Positions 1 through 40,200 of a stretch of DNA of 64,000 bases are shown here, one piece after another. The notes under the pieces were generated by a model, which worked only from the letters and a program-made list of their open reading frames with translations, did not search any database and was not told the origin of the DNA. The DNA comes from Campylorhamphus procurvoides (Eukaryota; Chordata; Aves; Passeriformes; Dendrocolaptidae): NCBI GenBank assembly GCA_013396655.1, contig WBMV01000462.1, forward strand, positions 172,569-236,568. The letters run 5' to 3'. Each line of letters begins with the position of its first letter. Position 1 is the stretch's first letter. The position numbers and the translations under genes were made by a program.

Positions 1-28872
<28,872 letters not shown>

Positions 28873-30171
28873 CTGCAAACAGAGGGAGAGAGTTAGCCAC
28901 AGCACAGGTCCCAGGTGGCAGCAGGGGGGCTGCATCCCCTGGCGTCACCCAGACTGGGGACAGGCTCACGGAGACCTCCGGAGCCCCCTGCCCCTGTGCA
29001 GCCTGGTGAGGTGGGGATGCAGCACCCAGTGGCCCTCACCCACAGGGTGACGCTGGCAGGCAGGGACAGCGTGGCCCCAACTCCGAGAGGCTTGCCTAAA
29101 AATAAACTCAGGGTGGGCTTCAGGGTAGGCTGTGCCTGCTCCTCCAGCAGGAGGACTGACAGAGAGAAACCCCAGATCAGGCCCTTGAGTGACAAATGCC
29201 ATTTGGGAAAAACCATCTGCCCCAGGGCCCATGAGTTACCATGAAGTCGGTAACGAAATGAGTCGCTCGTCACAACTTGCTGTGAGTACAGGTTTCATTG
29301 TCTGGCCCTCAGAGACAAATTCTGCAGAGTTACCACAGCAACTCGCTGAAAGTACCAGAATCGCTTCCGATTTCCACCCCGGCTCGCTCTTCCCCTTCTC
29401 TGCCCTGCTCGCTCTTCACGGTAACTGGTTCTGTGACACGCGGGTGCAGTCGGGGCAGTTTCACACTGAGCCATTTCAGCTTCGCACTGTCACCACCGCA
29501 ACCAAAATTCTGCCCTGGGTGGGTGCCGAGCCCACGCACTCCGGGAACACCCCGCTGGGGCTCCGTTCCCAACCCCACGTGTCCCCCGGGGGATGGACCG
29601 GGGTGTTGGGGACCACTCCAGTGAGGTGCTGGGGACCACTCCAGTGAGGTGCTGGGGACCACTCCGGCCAGGCACAACTTTCTGCAAACTTTTGTTCCCA
29701 GGGCTCCCAGCCCCGCTGTGGGTGAGGGCAGCCCCGCTGCATTCCATTCCCAAAACCCTCAATAGGGCTCTCCCGAGGAGGCTGCTAGCTCGGCCCCGAG
29801 AGGTGGGGGACACCGCAGGGCTCCGGCCCCCCGGGACGGGCTTCCCCGCACTCCCCGTCCGCTTTTGGGGCTCTTTTCCCCGGCCCCGACGGTCGCGCAG
29901 CGCTTTGCGGCGAACCTCCCGGTCCCGCCCCGGGAGGGGGGAGCTCCTGGTGGTGGGGGGCCCCGGGGGGCCTCGACTGACTTTCAAGAAACAGGAAACC
30001 GAGACAAAAAAATTTGCAAAACGGTCAAAAGCTCTCGCAGAACAACAAGAGGAGCGCCCCAACCCGGTTCGCCGGCGCACCCCCGGTACTGAGCTCCGCT
30101 CCCCACGACGGAAGCGAGCGCCACTCCCCGCCGCACCCCCGGCACCGCGCTCCGGGTCCCGGCGGCCCCGC
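28873..30171 (-). other. NOTCH1 intron 1 (visible part, about 1.3 kb)
   Basis: The acceptor CTGTTTGCAG before exon 2 is clear. The donor is not seen and probably lies in the N gap. The right-hand third is CpG-rich and is part of the promoter island. A short AT-rich interruption lies at 29985-30040. A 23-bp tandem repeat is at 29600-29667. Confidence 0.75.
29600..29667. repeat. 23-bp tandem repeat, three copies, in intron 1
   Basis: The unit GAGGTGCTGGGGACCACTCC (plus AGT) occurs at 29623-29645 and 29646-29667, preceded by a diverged copy at 29600-29622. Copies two and three are almost identical, which points to recent duplication. Confidence 0.9.
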
Positions 30172-30376
30172 NNNNNNNNNNNNNNNNNNNNNNNNNNNNN
30201 NNNNNNNNNNNNNNNNNNNNNNNNNNNNNNNNNNNNNNNNNNNNNNNNNNNNNNNNNNNNNNNNNNNNNNNNNNNNNNNNNNNNNNNNNNNNNNNNNNNN
30301 NNNNNNNNNNNNNNNNNNNNNNNNNNNNNNNNNNNNNNNNNNNNNNNNNNNNNNNNNNNNNNNNNNNNNNNNNNNN
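30172..30376. other. Assembly gap (205 N), probably containing NOTCH1 exon 1
   Basis: A run of N in the CpG island. The missing segment should contain the start codon, the signal peptide of about 20 residues, the first base of the Gly codon completed by exon 2, and the intron 1 donor. The given N count may not equal the true length. Confidence 0.85.
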
Positions 30377-30404
30377 GGGGCGGGACGGGCGCGGCGGGAC
30401 GACA

Positions 30405-30423
30405 GGGGATGGGACGGGACGGG
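30405..30423 (+). other. G-quadruplex-type motif next to the promoter gap
   Basis: Four G runs separated by two-base spacers (GGGGATGGGACGGGACGGG), with more G runs at 30377-30388. It lies upstream of the predicted NOTCH1 start, on the non-template-like plus strand. Such motifs often cause sequencing drop-out and could explain the adjacent gap. Confidence 0.6.
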
Positions 30424-30589
30424 ACGGACGCTCCTCCCTGCCCAGCCCCGGGGGCTGCCGCTGGGACCCCCCTTCCCGCCGCAGAGGGTCCTTCAGAGGG
30501 ACGGGAGAGGGGCTGAGGGGTCCGCGCAGCGCCCACGGGCAGCCCCAGAGTAGCCCCTTCCCTCCATGAAGTCGCCGGACACCTCCAGT

Positions 30590-30870
30590 GCAGCCACTCA
30601 CAGGCCGCCACCAGACACCCCCGGTACCGCCACCGGACACCCCCGGTGCTGACCCCACGCCGGGCAGCTCTGGACAACCCCGGTGCAACCCCTCTGTAAT
30701 CGCCTCAATCCCGCAGTGCAGCCCCCCCATCCCCAGTGCAGCCCTCGCAGAGCCCCAGTGCAACCTCCGGGCAGCCCTCTCCAAGGAGCTCCTACACAGT
30801 CCCAGTGCAGCCTCTGGACATCCCCAGTGTGGCTCCTGCACACTCCCAGTTCAGGACCCACCCCAGCCTT
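30590..30870. repeat. Imperfect minisatellite-like repeat upstream of the NOTCH1 promoter
   Basis: The words CCCAGTGCAGCC and ACACCCCCGGT recur with spacing near 25-32 bases in a strongly diverged array. Copies are too diverged to set a firm unit length. It starts right after the CpG island. Confidence 0.6.
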
Positions 30871-33639
30871 GATAACAGCCTCCCCCATAATCCCAGAGCA
30901 GTCCCCCATCAAATGTAGACCCCCAGCCCCTATAAAGCCCCTGGGGCCCACTCAGTGACCACAGGAGTGCCGAGGTTCCCACAGCGTGTCCGTGTAGGGG
31001 CTTTGGGCACACAAACCATGGGACACACGGGAATGAACTGGTTGTACTGGGGGACCAGAGCTCGGGTTGAGCATCCCCTGGGAGTCACAGGGTGCAGGGG
31101 GAAGCAAGGGGTGGGATTTAACTTCTGACCCATGCCAGGACACAGGTGCGCTGAGCCATTTCCCACCCACCTTCCCCATACGTGCAGGCAGCGCACGGAG
31201 CTGGGTCGGATGTTGTTTGTTTTGTGCTGCGAACTCCTGAACTCGCAGGCAGAGCCTGGCCAGCCCCATGCGCTGCATCCACAAATAAACAAACACACTG
31301 GGAGAAGCAGGGAAGCCAAAGCCAGAGGCAGCCCCACAGCCCCCAGATGCGTGCAAGCATCCCATCCTTGCAGCAGTGCCAGGGGAGACCTGTGCCATCA
31401 TCCCCATGTCCCCAGAGCCCTGCTCCTGCCCCAGCTGTCACTGTGTCACGGCTGAGATGGCAAACCAAGCTGTCCCGGAGCATGGGAATGTCCCACCCAA
31501 AATCCAGCTAGGCCCTGAGCCCAGGACAGGTTGAAGCCCTTAACCCTGTGTTTATGGGTGTCACCTGTGAGCTGTGGCTACAGGAGGGTGCTCAGGGCTG
31601 TACCCACACATCACCACCAATGCAAACAGCCTGTGTGAGTGATGCTTCCTCACAGGGTTGTGGGAGCCAACCCTGCTCAGTGAGGCCACAGTGCTTGCAA
31701 AGGTGGGGAGCAAAAACTCAGAGAGTGGAGAATTTAGGGTACCAGCTGTCCCAGGGACAGGAGTACCTAAATCCCACTGGACTTCTGGGTCTCCCCCAAG
31801 CTGTTGGAGGCCATCAGATGGTTCTTTTACAACTCCCAAACATGGGGACATGGAGGGATGGCTGCCAGCCTTTGGCTGAAAGCTTGGGAAAGAGGAAGAG
31901 GAAGGAGGGTCAACAACGGGTTAACGGGAAGGAGGTGACACGGTGGTCATCTGTGTCTCTCATCACAGGACACCTCTCTGCCAGCCCCCCAGGCTCATCC
32001 CGTCCCATGCCAGCCCCACTATTATCCCACTGCTTCCTGTTGTAAACTATTTCCAGAGCAAGTGTGAAACAATTAAACAAACTGAAGGGCAGAGTCTGCT
32101 CACCAGATCAAAGGCACGAGCCCTGCAGCAGTACCTCACTCCTGTGGCTCCCTCCTTCCCTCCTGCAATCCCCATTTTGGGCTGCATCCAGGCTGGGAAG
32201 TGGGGGTTCTGTGTGGAGCACAGTGCCACTTGGAGTTCAGGTGCCACTGGGAGCTCCAGGCCCATTTGAAACCTGAAATTGTCCCAGGGAGATGCCACTT
32301 GGCTCCCTCCAGACATGTAACTTGGCTCACTCTGTTGTGGTGGAGAAGGGGCAAGGCTGGGCCATCAGAGTGTTTCAAGAGCAATTAAGAGATGCCGAAG
32401 GACATGGGGCTGTAATGCCCCTTCTTCTGCTGCCATTTTGTATTCTTGGCAGAGAAAAATAGAATAATGGAATGGTTTGGGCTGGAACAGACCTTAATGC
32501 TCATCCAATTCCAACCCCTGCCATGGGCAGGGACACCTTCTGCTAGACAAGTTGCTCCAAGCCCTGTCCAACCTGGCCTTGGACCCTTCCAGGACGTGAA
32601 TGTCCCCCTCTTTTATTCTCCCTGCAGATATGAGCAGGGTGACAGCAGCTGGGCAGTGGGATGTGGCCCCTGCCTCCACCTTGGCTATGCCACCATGACC
32701 ATGCCACCATCTATTTTCAGCCCCACCTGGAGGCAAGGCAGCTGCAAGGACAACATGGGGTTTCCACCCCAGGGGCATCCTTGGAGATGGAAACTTTACT
32801 GTCTTTCTCCCCCTTCTCCCTTTCTCCCTCCCCATTGGAGCCCAGGGAGCATCTCAGCTCTACCTGCCTGGAAATACCGGCCGTAGCTTTGCCCGGGCTT
32901 GTTCCCCATGTGCAGAAAGCACAACATGTGCAGTTCAGCTGTGCTCTGGGCTTGATCCCTGAAACTGGGGAGAGATCCCCCTGCCCCCTTAGACTGTCAT
33001 GGGTGTGCCTGGGGACATGGGGCTGTCAGGGTCCCTGCCATGCTTGTGTCACCTGGGGTTGGAGAGATGGTGATGCTGGTGGAGACACAGTGTGGAGGGA
33101 TGCAGTGGCAGCACTGGGTGGAGGTGATGCTGGATAACTGTGTGTCCCAAGCACCAGCTGCTCGTGGGGGGTTGGACATCCATGGGCTTGGGGCTTGTGG
33201 GTAAGCCATGAGTGAGCCCTGGCCCTGCTTTTCCTCCGTGGTTGGAGGGGTCTGTGTCTCCAGGGACACAGTTGTGGATAAACACAGACAGCCCCGGGTG
33301 CACGGCCGCACAGCCCCGTCGCCTCATCCCCTGAGCACAGAAGGTCAAATACATCTATTTATTGCCATCACCCGGGGGCTCTGTGACCCTGCAGCGCTGG
33401 GGCTCTGCTCGGGGAAAGGCTTTGCCATGGGGGAGGTAAAAGGGTCCTCTGTGTTTCCCCGTGAGTGTCTCAGCATGAGGATGACTCCTCCAACCAGGCG
33501 CTGCTGTGAGATATCCCGCTTTAATCTGGTTCCATCCTTCTCCTGGTACTGGGTGATCTGGAGCAAAAATCCTCGCAGGGAAACTCCTCAAGTTTCCTTC
33601 TCCCAGATGCCTCCTCCAGAGACTCCTACCAAGGAAAGT
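30871..33639. other. Upstream flank of NOTCH1, no gene recognised
   Basis: GC-rich, non-coding in appearance. It holds one CR1 tail (32460-32605). In mammals a divergent non-coding transcript starts near the NOTCH1 promoter; nothing in this sequence alone proves or excludes one here. Confidence 0.6.
32460..32605 (-). repeat. CR1 LINE 3' end
   Basis: The plus strand reads as the reverse complement of a CR1 tail: TAGAATAATGGAATGGTTTG, then CCTTAATGCTCATCCAATTC, CCCTGCCATGGGCAGGGACA and AACCTGGCCTTGGACCCTTC. The element is therefore on the minus strand. Confidence 0.93.
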
Positions 33640-34340
33640 AAAAAAGGGAGGAAGGCAGAAGTCAGAGCTCAGCATAAATCTTTTTGCAATAAGAGGTGGA
33701 TAAGACATAAATCCAAAGAAACTTTTTATTCTGAGTGGTCTTCAGGGGTTAAAAATAATGGGATTTTAGGTCCTTTTAAAAATAGCGTTTGTAAAGGGCT
33801 TTAATAGAAACCTTGGCAACTGTCCATGTGATTAGTGATTTAAAAACATGAAACCTCCACACATGTTTAAAAGTTTTAATAAGTTAAAATTAAATGAGTG
33901 AAACTCTGGGAATATTTTTTTGTTACTGCAAGCTAAGAAAATTATGTCCGTTAAGCAAAACTTAATACAAATATAAACAGGTAATGCACATCTGTAAATT
34001 ATTTTCATGTCTCCAGGGGCTGGAAAAAAACCTAAGTGAGACCAGCATTCTTATATATATTTTGCCTTGACAGCTCAGGAAAAAATTTGCCAAAAACCAG
34101 AGTTAGAGCACTGGGCTGGCGTGGGAAAGTTGGTTTAGTGAGAAATTTGCCCCAGGCTATTTAAATAAAAACAGGCGTTTTTTTTTTAATGGCAAATGCC
34201 TGTTAAATACAACCAACGCTGCTTCCAATCGCCTGAGTAACTTGTGTGCCTATTCCTTCTTGACACTTTCATCTCTTTATCATCACAATCAATATTTTGC
34301 TCTTATACCTTCAGTGCAATAAAAATGAGACTGATAAGGC
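33640..34340. promoter_or_regulatory. AT-rich upstream block with a high-affinity RBPJ-type site
   Basis: About 700 bases of AT-rich, non-repetitive sequence 3.3-4 kb upstream of the promoter. It includes AAGTTTTAATAAGTTAAAAT, TAAATTATTTTCATG and CCTGTTAAATACAACC. A CGTGGGAA word, the preferred RBPJ/CSL site, lies at 34120-34127. Candidate auto-regulatory enhancer; inference only. Confidence 0.4.
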
Positions 34341-37300
34341 AGACATCAAACTGGATCTCTCCTGCTTTCCCCGCCATGCTTGGCTTGGCATTGCTCTGCT
34401 GCCTGGATTTTGGAGCAGCATGGGGGGTTAGCCCTCCTCACGCTGGTACATGCACCCCCACCCTCACTCGTGCTCTGAAAACCCCTAATTTTTAGTAATT
34501 AAGCACGAATCAAAGTGGGTAGATCATCCTGGAAAGTCTGAGCGGATAAAAACGCACTGGTTCTGGAGCCTGTGAGGTAAAACTATCCCAAAGGTGCTCC
34601 ATAATGGGGTAAAAATTAAATTCCCCGAGGCACCAGGGAAATTAGGCTAGATTTGCAAGAATGGTCCTGATTTTTTTTTAATCTTATTTTTCTTAAATAG
34701 CTGAGTTGAGGACTGTGCCTGGATGGCCATAAGATAAATCACAGTGACTGTGCCATCCCTCTGGCAGGCTGATGGCAGTGCCATGGGCAGCACGTGCCCA
34801 TGGAGGATGACTTTCCTCCTGACAGTGCACTGGGATTTGGTCCCATCAGAGTGTCCACGATTGGGATGGCACCGAGGACAGTCAGTCCTCACTGCTGTGG
34901 GTGGAAGTTGGTGCCATGTGTGTCCCTGCCCTGGCACGGCTGCTGCACCAGGCTTGGCACCCGCAGGCTTTTCCTCCTCACGGGCTGCTGAAACTGGTTT
35001 TAATTGCAGGGTTGCTCCTGGCCATCATTTCTCGGTGTGTAAAGCCAGCTCAGGAACTCTCACCCAGGGATTAGTGACAGGCAGGGAAACGTCCCGGAGG
35101 AGCAGATTTACAAAACATTTGTACCTGGGTGAAAGGTGCTGCTGCTGCTGCTCTATTGAGCTGTAAAATCTGTGCCACGTTTAAAATAAAATATCTTTAT
35201 GGGCTGTGAGGGGAGAGCAGGTGCTGGGCAGGCGTCGCTCAGCCCGGCCCTGGCCCAGCCAGCCCCTGTGCTTGTAATATCCACCTCCATAAAACAACTG
35301 AAACATTCTCTGTTGTGTAAACAGACATTCATGGGGTTTATGGGGCTGTGAGTGACAATGTGCTTGTCCCCAAGCCCAGCCTGTCCTGCATGGGCTGCTG
35401 GAGATGCAGTTCCCCTATCCTTTGGTGCATGTCCCTGTTCCCTCCATGCTGTCCTTGTCCTCGCTCGCACCTGGATGCTGCAGACCCTGTGTCCTGTCCC
35501 TGCCCAGGGTGATTCCTCAGGCTGTCACAGACACCCAGCTCAGGGAAGGGAATGGCTCTGCACCCACCAGCTCTTGCCCAAGTGGGAGATGCAGGTGGTG
35601 ACCCCAACTCTCTCCAAGTGCAAACCCCAGCCCAGCTTTGCCCAAGCCCTGAGGACATGCAGGACATTTGCACCCTTTGTTTCACGTGTATCTTCTTTCA
35701 AAACCCTCAACTTCTTTGCCTTTTATTCCATTCCTCCTTTTCCTCCTGGGGCACTTTGCATCATCTCACTAAATAAATTGCTCACCGGAGTGCATGGAGG
35801 GGCCAGGATTAAATCTCTTCTGATACCTACATTAAATAATCGAAAATCATCACTCACAGCAGTGAAAACCCAAGCATGAATCTCTGTGCACAAGCCTGGG
35901 CAGGAACCTGATACTGGATTTCTGGACCGCCACACAATGCCAAGCTCATCCAAGTCACGCTGGCATCCCTGCAGCTTCACCCAGCTCCACACTGCTGGGA
36001 TTTGCCTCTCCCAGGGCACACACTCAAGAAAAGACATCATGCCATGTGGACACTTGCTCCGTGCAGGTTTTGGGCAGGTTTTTTGGGAGACATCTCTCCC
36101 GGAGACCCAGGCATGCCCCTTCTCGCAGCGCTGGCCTGGGTTGCAGGGTCCTGGGATGCCACTGACACCAGCAGATAGTTTCAGGGGCAGTTCAGTGCCA
36201 GCTCTGTTCTCACAGCTCTGGGATTCGGGGCTTGGGAGCTCCTGCACCAGGATGAAGCCAGCTGGAATTCTTCAGCGATTACAAAAAGAGGGTAAAAAAG
36301 GACTTTTGGCACCCCAGCCTTCACTGTTGCTCCACTCACGGGCGCTCCCACCCGCCGCCCCCTCTTTCCTTCCGCATGGAAACAGGAAGATTTGGAGATG
36401 TTTCACTTTCCAGAGCGGCTTCAAAGCAGCCCTTTCCCCCTGAAAAACATGCAGAGGGGACCTTCTGTGCTGGTGCAAGGTGTGTTGGGCTGTGGGCACC
36501 CAGGATGGCAGCCCCGTGCTGGGGGGGCTCCTCTGTGCCCCCCTCCATGGCTGGGCACATGTGTGAGGGCTGCTGTTGGGGAATGCTTCCCACCCAGCTC
36601 TGACCTTGGTGCCTCCCAGTAAAAACACCTCCTGGAGAGGGGCCAAACATAATAGCCAGTTCCTTCTACTCCCTTCCTTCCCAGGCAGCCACATTATCAC
36701 AGGGCTCGGCCGCGAATCAAAGCCGGGCACATGAAAAAGAAAGAGAACCAGGAGAAATCGGCTCAAAGATGCTGTTTCCACTTGGAGAGGAGAGGCTGGA
36801 GCACACCGGCTGCCTCCTGGGGATGCCTGAGTTATCATGGGGTGCCCCACCACACAGGGCTCTGTGCCTGGGAGGGAGGAAGGGAGGGAGGGAGGTGGGA
36901 CTCCCTTGAACTGGGTTTGGGTACACCCAGGAGCCCCAGGAAAACCCCTGTCATGCCCAGTGCACCCCTTATGCCAGGGCACTGGGGATCCCCTGCCCTG
37001 TGCCGTGGTGGTTCCCACCAGACTGGCTGCACTGGGGGGCTTTGGTGGTGCCACAGCCAGTGCCAAAGGGTTTGGAGGAGCCCCGGAGTCGGTTCCCCAA
37101 ACACTGCCTTTGGGCAGCTGTTCAGGTGAGTGATTTCTCTCCTGGAAAATCATGCTGGGTTTTCATACAACCATAGAATCATGGAATATGCCGAGTTGGA
37201 AGGGACCCATCATGGAATCCAACTCCTGGCCCTATGCAGGATACTGTGAGCGACTTTCAAAAGCTTTGCTGACATCCAATAAGATTGCATCTACTGGCTT

Positions 37301-39699
37301 TCCTAGATCAACTTTTTTCCTTTAATTTTAGGCTGAAAAATAAATAACAAACAAAAAAAAAAAAACCCAAACCCCTGTGATGCCACAATCCTCTGTCCCC
37401 CTGTGGGGTTCCCTGCATGGAGAGAGGTCACTCCTGCTTGGCAAGGGCTGCTTGCCTCTCTCAGCAGGATGGGGGCTCTGGGGGTCCTGGCTGCTGCCCC
37501 ATCCCCACACACAGGGATGGTCCCACTGCTGCCATGGCACAGGGCAGGTGGCACGGGTCAGGCCGTGTGCCGTACCACCCCCAGGCACGGGCCAGCACGG
37601 GTGGAGGGCTGAGAACCAGCCGGTCAGGAGATGCCAGGAAGGTGTGATCCCTCCTCTGCCGCCCTGAGCCGGTGACTTCAAAGGCCGGTGACCTTTCAAA
37701 TGCAGCGGCTCCTGCACAGGGCGGGGAGACTCACAGCCAGGGAGGAAGCGAGGGATGCAAGGGGGGGATCCGAGCACACCTGGACACACGGGATGGATGG
37801 GGTCGACCCCCTACCCCAACACATGGTAATGGTGCCTGGTGGGACCCCCATGCCACCACCAGCTCCCCACTCCTGGCAGGAGCCTGTGCCTCTTGGAGCA
37901 GCTCCTGGCATAGGGTTGTGCTGTCACCTGGACTTTGGAGCGTAGGAGCTGCCAAGGGTGGTGGTGTGCTTGCTCCCTCCTGCTGTGGCACCTGGCCCAG
38001 CCGTGCCCCTGTGGCACCTGGGCTATGCCAGGGCTCTGTGGATGGAGCCATGGCCTGGCCCCATGGAACAGGGAGCTGTGGGAGCCTGCCGGACGATGCT
38101 CCCACAGACGTCCAGCAGCATAAACACATCAAAGCGTGTCCTGATGGCAGCGAGTAAACAGGAAAGGACAAAAAGACAAACACAGCTCCTCGCAACTGTC
38201 GGGGGAGAAAAACAACTCTCTCTCCAGGCGGGAGAAGGTTTGCTGCCTGCTTAGCTGCAACCCCGCGGAGAAATGAGCCAAATGGGCCAAATGGGCCAAT
38301 AGGACTTGGGGCCACCTGCTCCAAATGCTGCTGGTGTGTGGATGTGAGGGCTGAGCCCTGCTGACAGGGGCTGCAGGGGTCAGGGGTGCCCATGTGTGTG
38401 CTGCTGCTTGTGCATACCCAGGGCACTGTGCTCAGTGCTCTGCAAGCACAGAGCAGAGCGATCTGGGGAAAACTGCTGGAGATGGGGCTGAGTGGGATGG
38501 TGGCAGCACAAGCTGCTTCCTCACCCTCTGCCTTTCTGGGACCGAGGCTGGTTCCCAGGGCTGCCCGACGGGGCTGCGCCAGGATCTGTAATGGGATTAG
38601 GGGCCTCCTTGCTCGGTCATCCCATCCTAATCCTGCTGGGAGGGGAAAAGTCAGGCTGGGACAAAAGGCATTAGCTGTCCGTGCCTGGTCGTGGCCACTG
38701 ACCTCTGTGCAGGTGGTGGGGCCGAGGCACCAGCCACAGACCCCTCTCTGCTGCCACTTGGGTGGTCGCAGCCACCAGCCAAGTCCCTGTGCTGCGGGGG
38801 CTGCCCACAGGGCTGGGGGCACTGGTGGCACATCGGGACCCCAAACATGTGGGCGCTGGGCATGGGAGCGCTGGCACAGCTCTGCTGGGCGTCAGCGGGA
38901 CGAGCTGATTCACCGCCTCAGAGCAGCTGCTGTCCGGCAAAGTTCCTGTTTTTCAGTGAAATCCCTAACTCCGTGCCTGGAAAAAACAAGTGGGAGCAGA
39001 GCAGGTGCCTGGCCCTGTGCAGGGTGGCTGCGAGGGCTCAGCCTTGGCTGGCTGGGGAAAACACAGACTCCAGAACTGGACTGGTCCGTACTTATGAACT
39101 GAGGAAACAACTCAAAAAACTTTCCCCTCTCCGAAGAAACCCTAAACTCAGGGGTCTGGGAGAGAGTCAAAGTCTTCTGCTTTGGAGCATGAGCCAAACT
39201 CAAAAGGTGGGAAAATCAAAATTAAATTTTCCCCGGAGAGCAATTAGCCCCATGTGCCTGCTGCCCTCCACCCTGACCCCTGCTGCCCACCCAGGGTGCC
39301 CTGGGCAGCCCAGCAGGTCCCTGTCCCTGCAGAGTCCTGAGCAGTGCAGCCAAAACCACCCCTGCACCCATGGGAGATGACTCAAAGGTTGGACTTTGGC
39401 TGTCCTAAGTGTTCAGGGGGTATTAACATGTCTCTCTGCACAGGCACGATGTTGTGGGAGCAACACGTGGTGCCTGGGGAAGGGGGGCTCATCCCACCCC
39501 AAAGTCCTCCCTGGGGAGAGCCCAGGGTGTCTCCTGCAAAGTGCCTTTAGGGAACACGAAGATGAGGGACTCAGCTGTCCCCATACCCCAAACTGCAGTG
39601 ACACCCAGCACAGCCCCACTGTGCCCCACTGGGGCAAGAGGTGGGCACGGGGGGACCCTCCCCCACACAGGAACGCCTTAGTTTTAGTCTGTGTGGCTT
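34341..39699. other. Upstream intergenic stretch, no gene recognised
   Basis: Mixed GC-rich sequence with short AT-rich patches (34480-34760, 35160-35340, 35690-35880). It contains a CR1 tail (37168-37312) and a GGGAGG-type purine run (36870-36895). Long open frames exist on both strands (for example 37731-38831, minus) but show no domain, signal or splice logic. Confidence 0.6.
37168..37312 (-). repeat. CR1 LINE 3' region
   Basis: The plus strand reads ACCATAGAATCATGGAATAT, then GAGTTGGAAGGGACCCATCA and CCAACTCCTGGCCCTATGCA, the reverse complement of a CR1 tail. It continues into AAAGCTTTGCTGACATCC, an internal CR1 3' segment. A poly-A tract at 37344-37365 lies beyond it. Confidence 0.9.
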
Positions 39700-40200
39700 C
39701 AGTTTGCTGAGCGGGATGTTTTCAAACCTGCTCTTGAGGGAGGAGGTTTGCCAACGGAAATATGTAACTGACTGTAAATAATGGCTTTTATCTGCAGTGG
39801 TGCCCGTGAAATGAATAAGCTCCCGGCAGCAGCAGGGCAGAGCCAGCGGGTCTGCGCAGGTGACAGCACAGGGTGTTGGGTTACGGGCTCCCCATCACTG
39901 CCAGAGCCCCCCGATGACTTGTGACAGGTTCATAAGCTGAGAAATGTGATGCTTTGCAAGGTTCAGTAAATATTAGGACTACTCCTCCCTCTTTCTGGTG
40001 CAGGTTTAATTGCGAGGATAATTCATGAGAGCACAAGGAGAAAAAAAAAAACCCAAAAAACATCTGGGAAAATAGGACCTGTTAAATAGAATCCATTAAT
40101 AACAAAATAATTGTTCCTCTGCATGTGATTCAGACAGCTGCTTAATTGTTAATTACCTCGATATGAGAATAACAGGTAATTATAGGGCTGCATCACGAGG
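39700..40200. promoter_or_regulatory. Candidate distal enhancer dense in homeodomain words
   Basis: The core is 40080-40190. It has two TAATTA words (40150-40155 and 40177-40182), ATTGTT (40145-40150), an E-box CAGCTG (40135-40140) and CCATTAATAACAAAATAATT. The left part has GGAAATATGTAACTGACTGT and a GATAATTCATGAGAGC. Non-repetitive and about 9.5 kb upstream of the promoter. Function is inferred from motif density. Confidence 0.45.

Larger units (their letters stand above)
29753..30570. promoter_or_regulatory. CpG island around the NOTCH1 promoter and first exon
   Basis: CpGs are frequent on both sides of the N gap, unlike the rest of the locus. The position, about 1.3-1.7 kb 5' of exon 2, matches the short intron 1 of vertebrate NOTCH1. 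Neither 29753-30171 nor 30377-30560 contains CAT on the plus strand, so there is no minus-strand ATG in them. No TATA box is visible in the readable part, as expected for a CpG-island promoter. The start site itself cannot be placed. Confidence 0.7.

Noticed and set aside
29733..29753. Minus-strand ATG at the left edge of the promoter island as a NOTCH1 start
   Set aside because: The frame begins MECSGAALTHSGAGS, which is not a signal peptide, and it reaches no phase-compatible donor before exon 2.
29490..30677. 395-residue minus-strand open frame across the N gap
   Set aside because: It stays open only because N codons are not stops. The visible parts are CpG-island composition with no signal peptide or domain.
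37731..38831. 366-residue minus-strand open frame upstream of NOTCH1
   Set aside because: GC-rich sequence with few stops on either strand. The translation has no domain, is rich in P, A, S and G, and overlaps open frames on other frames.
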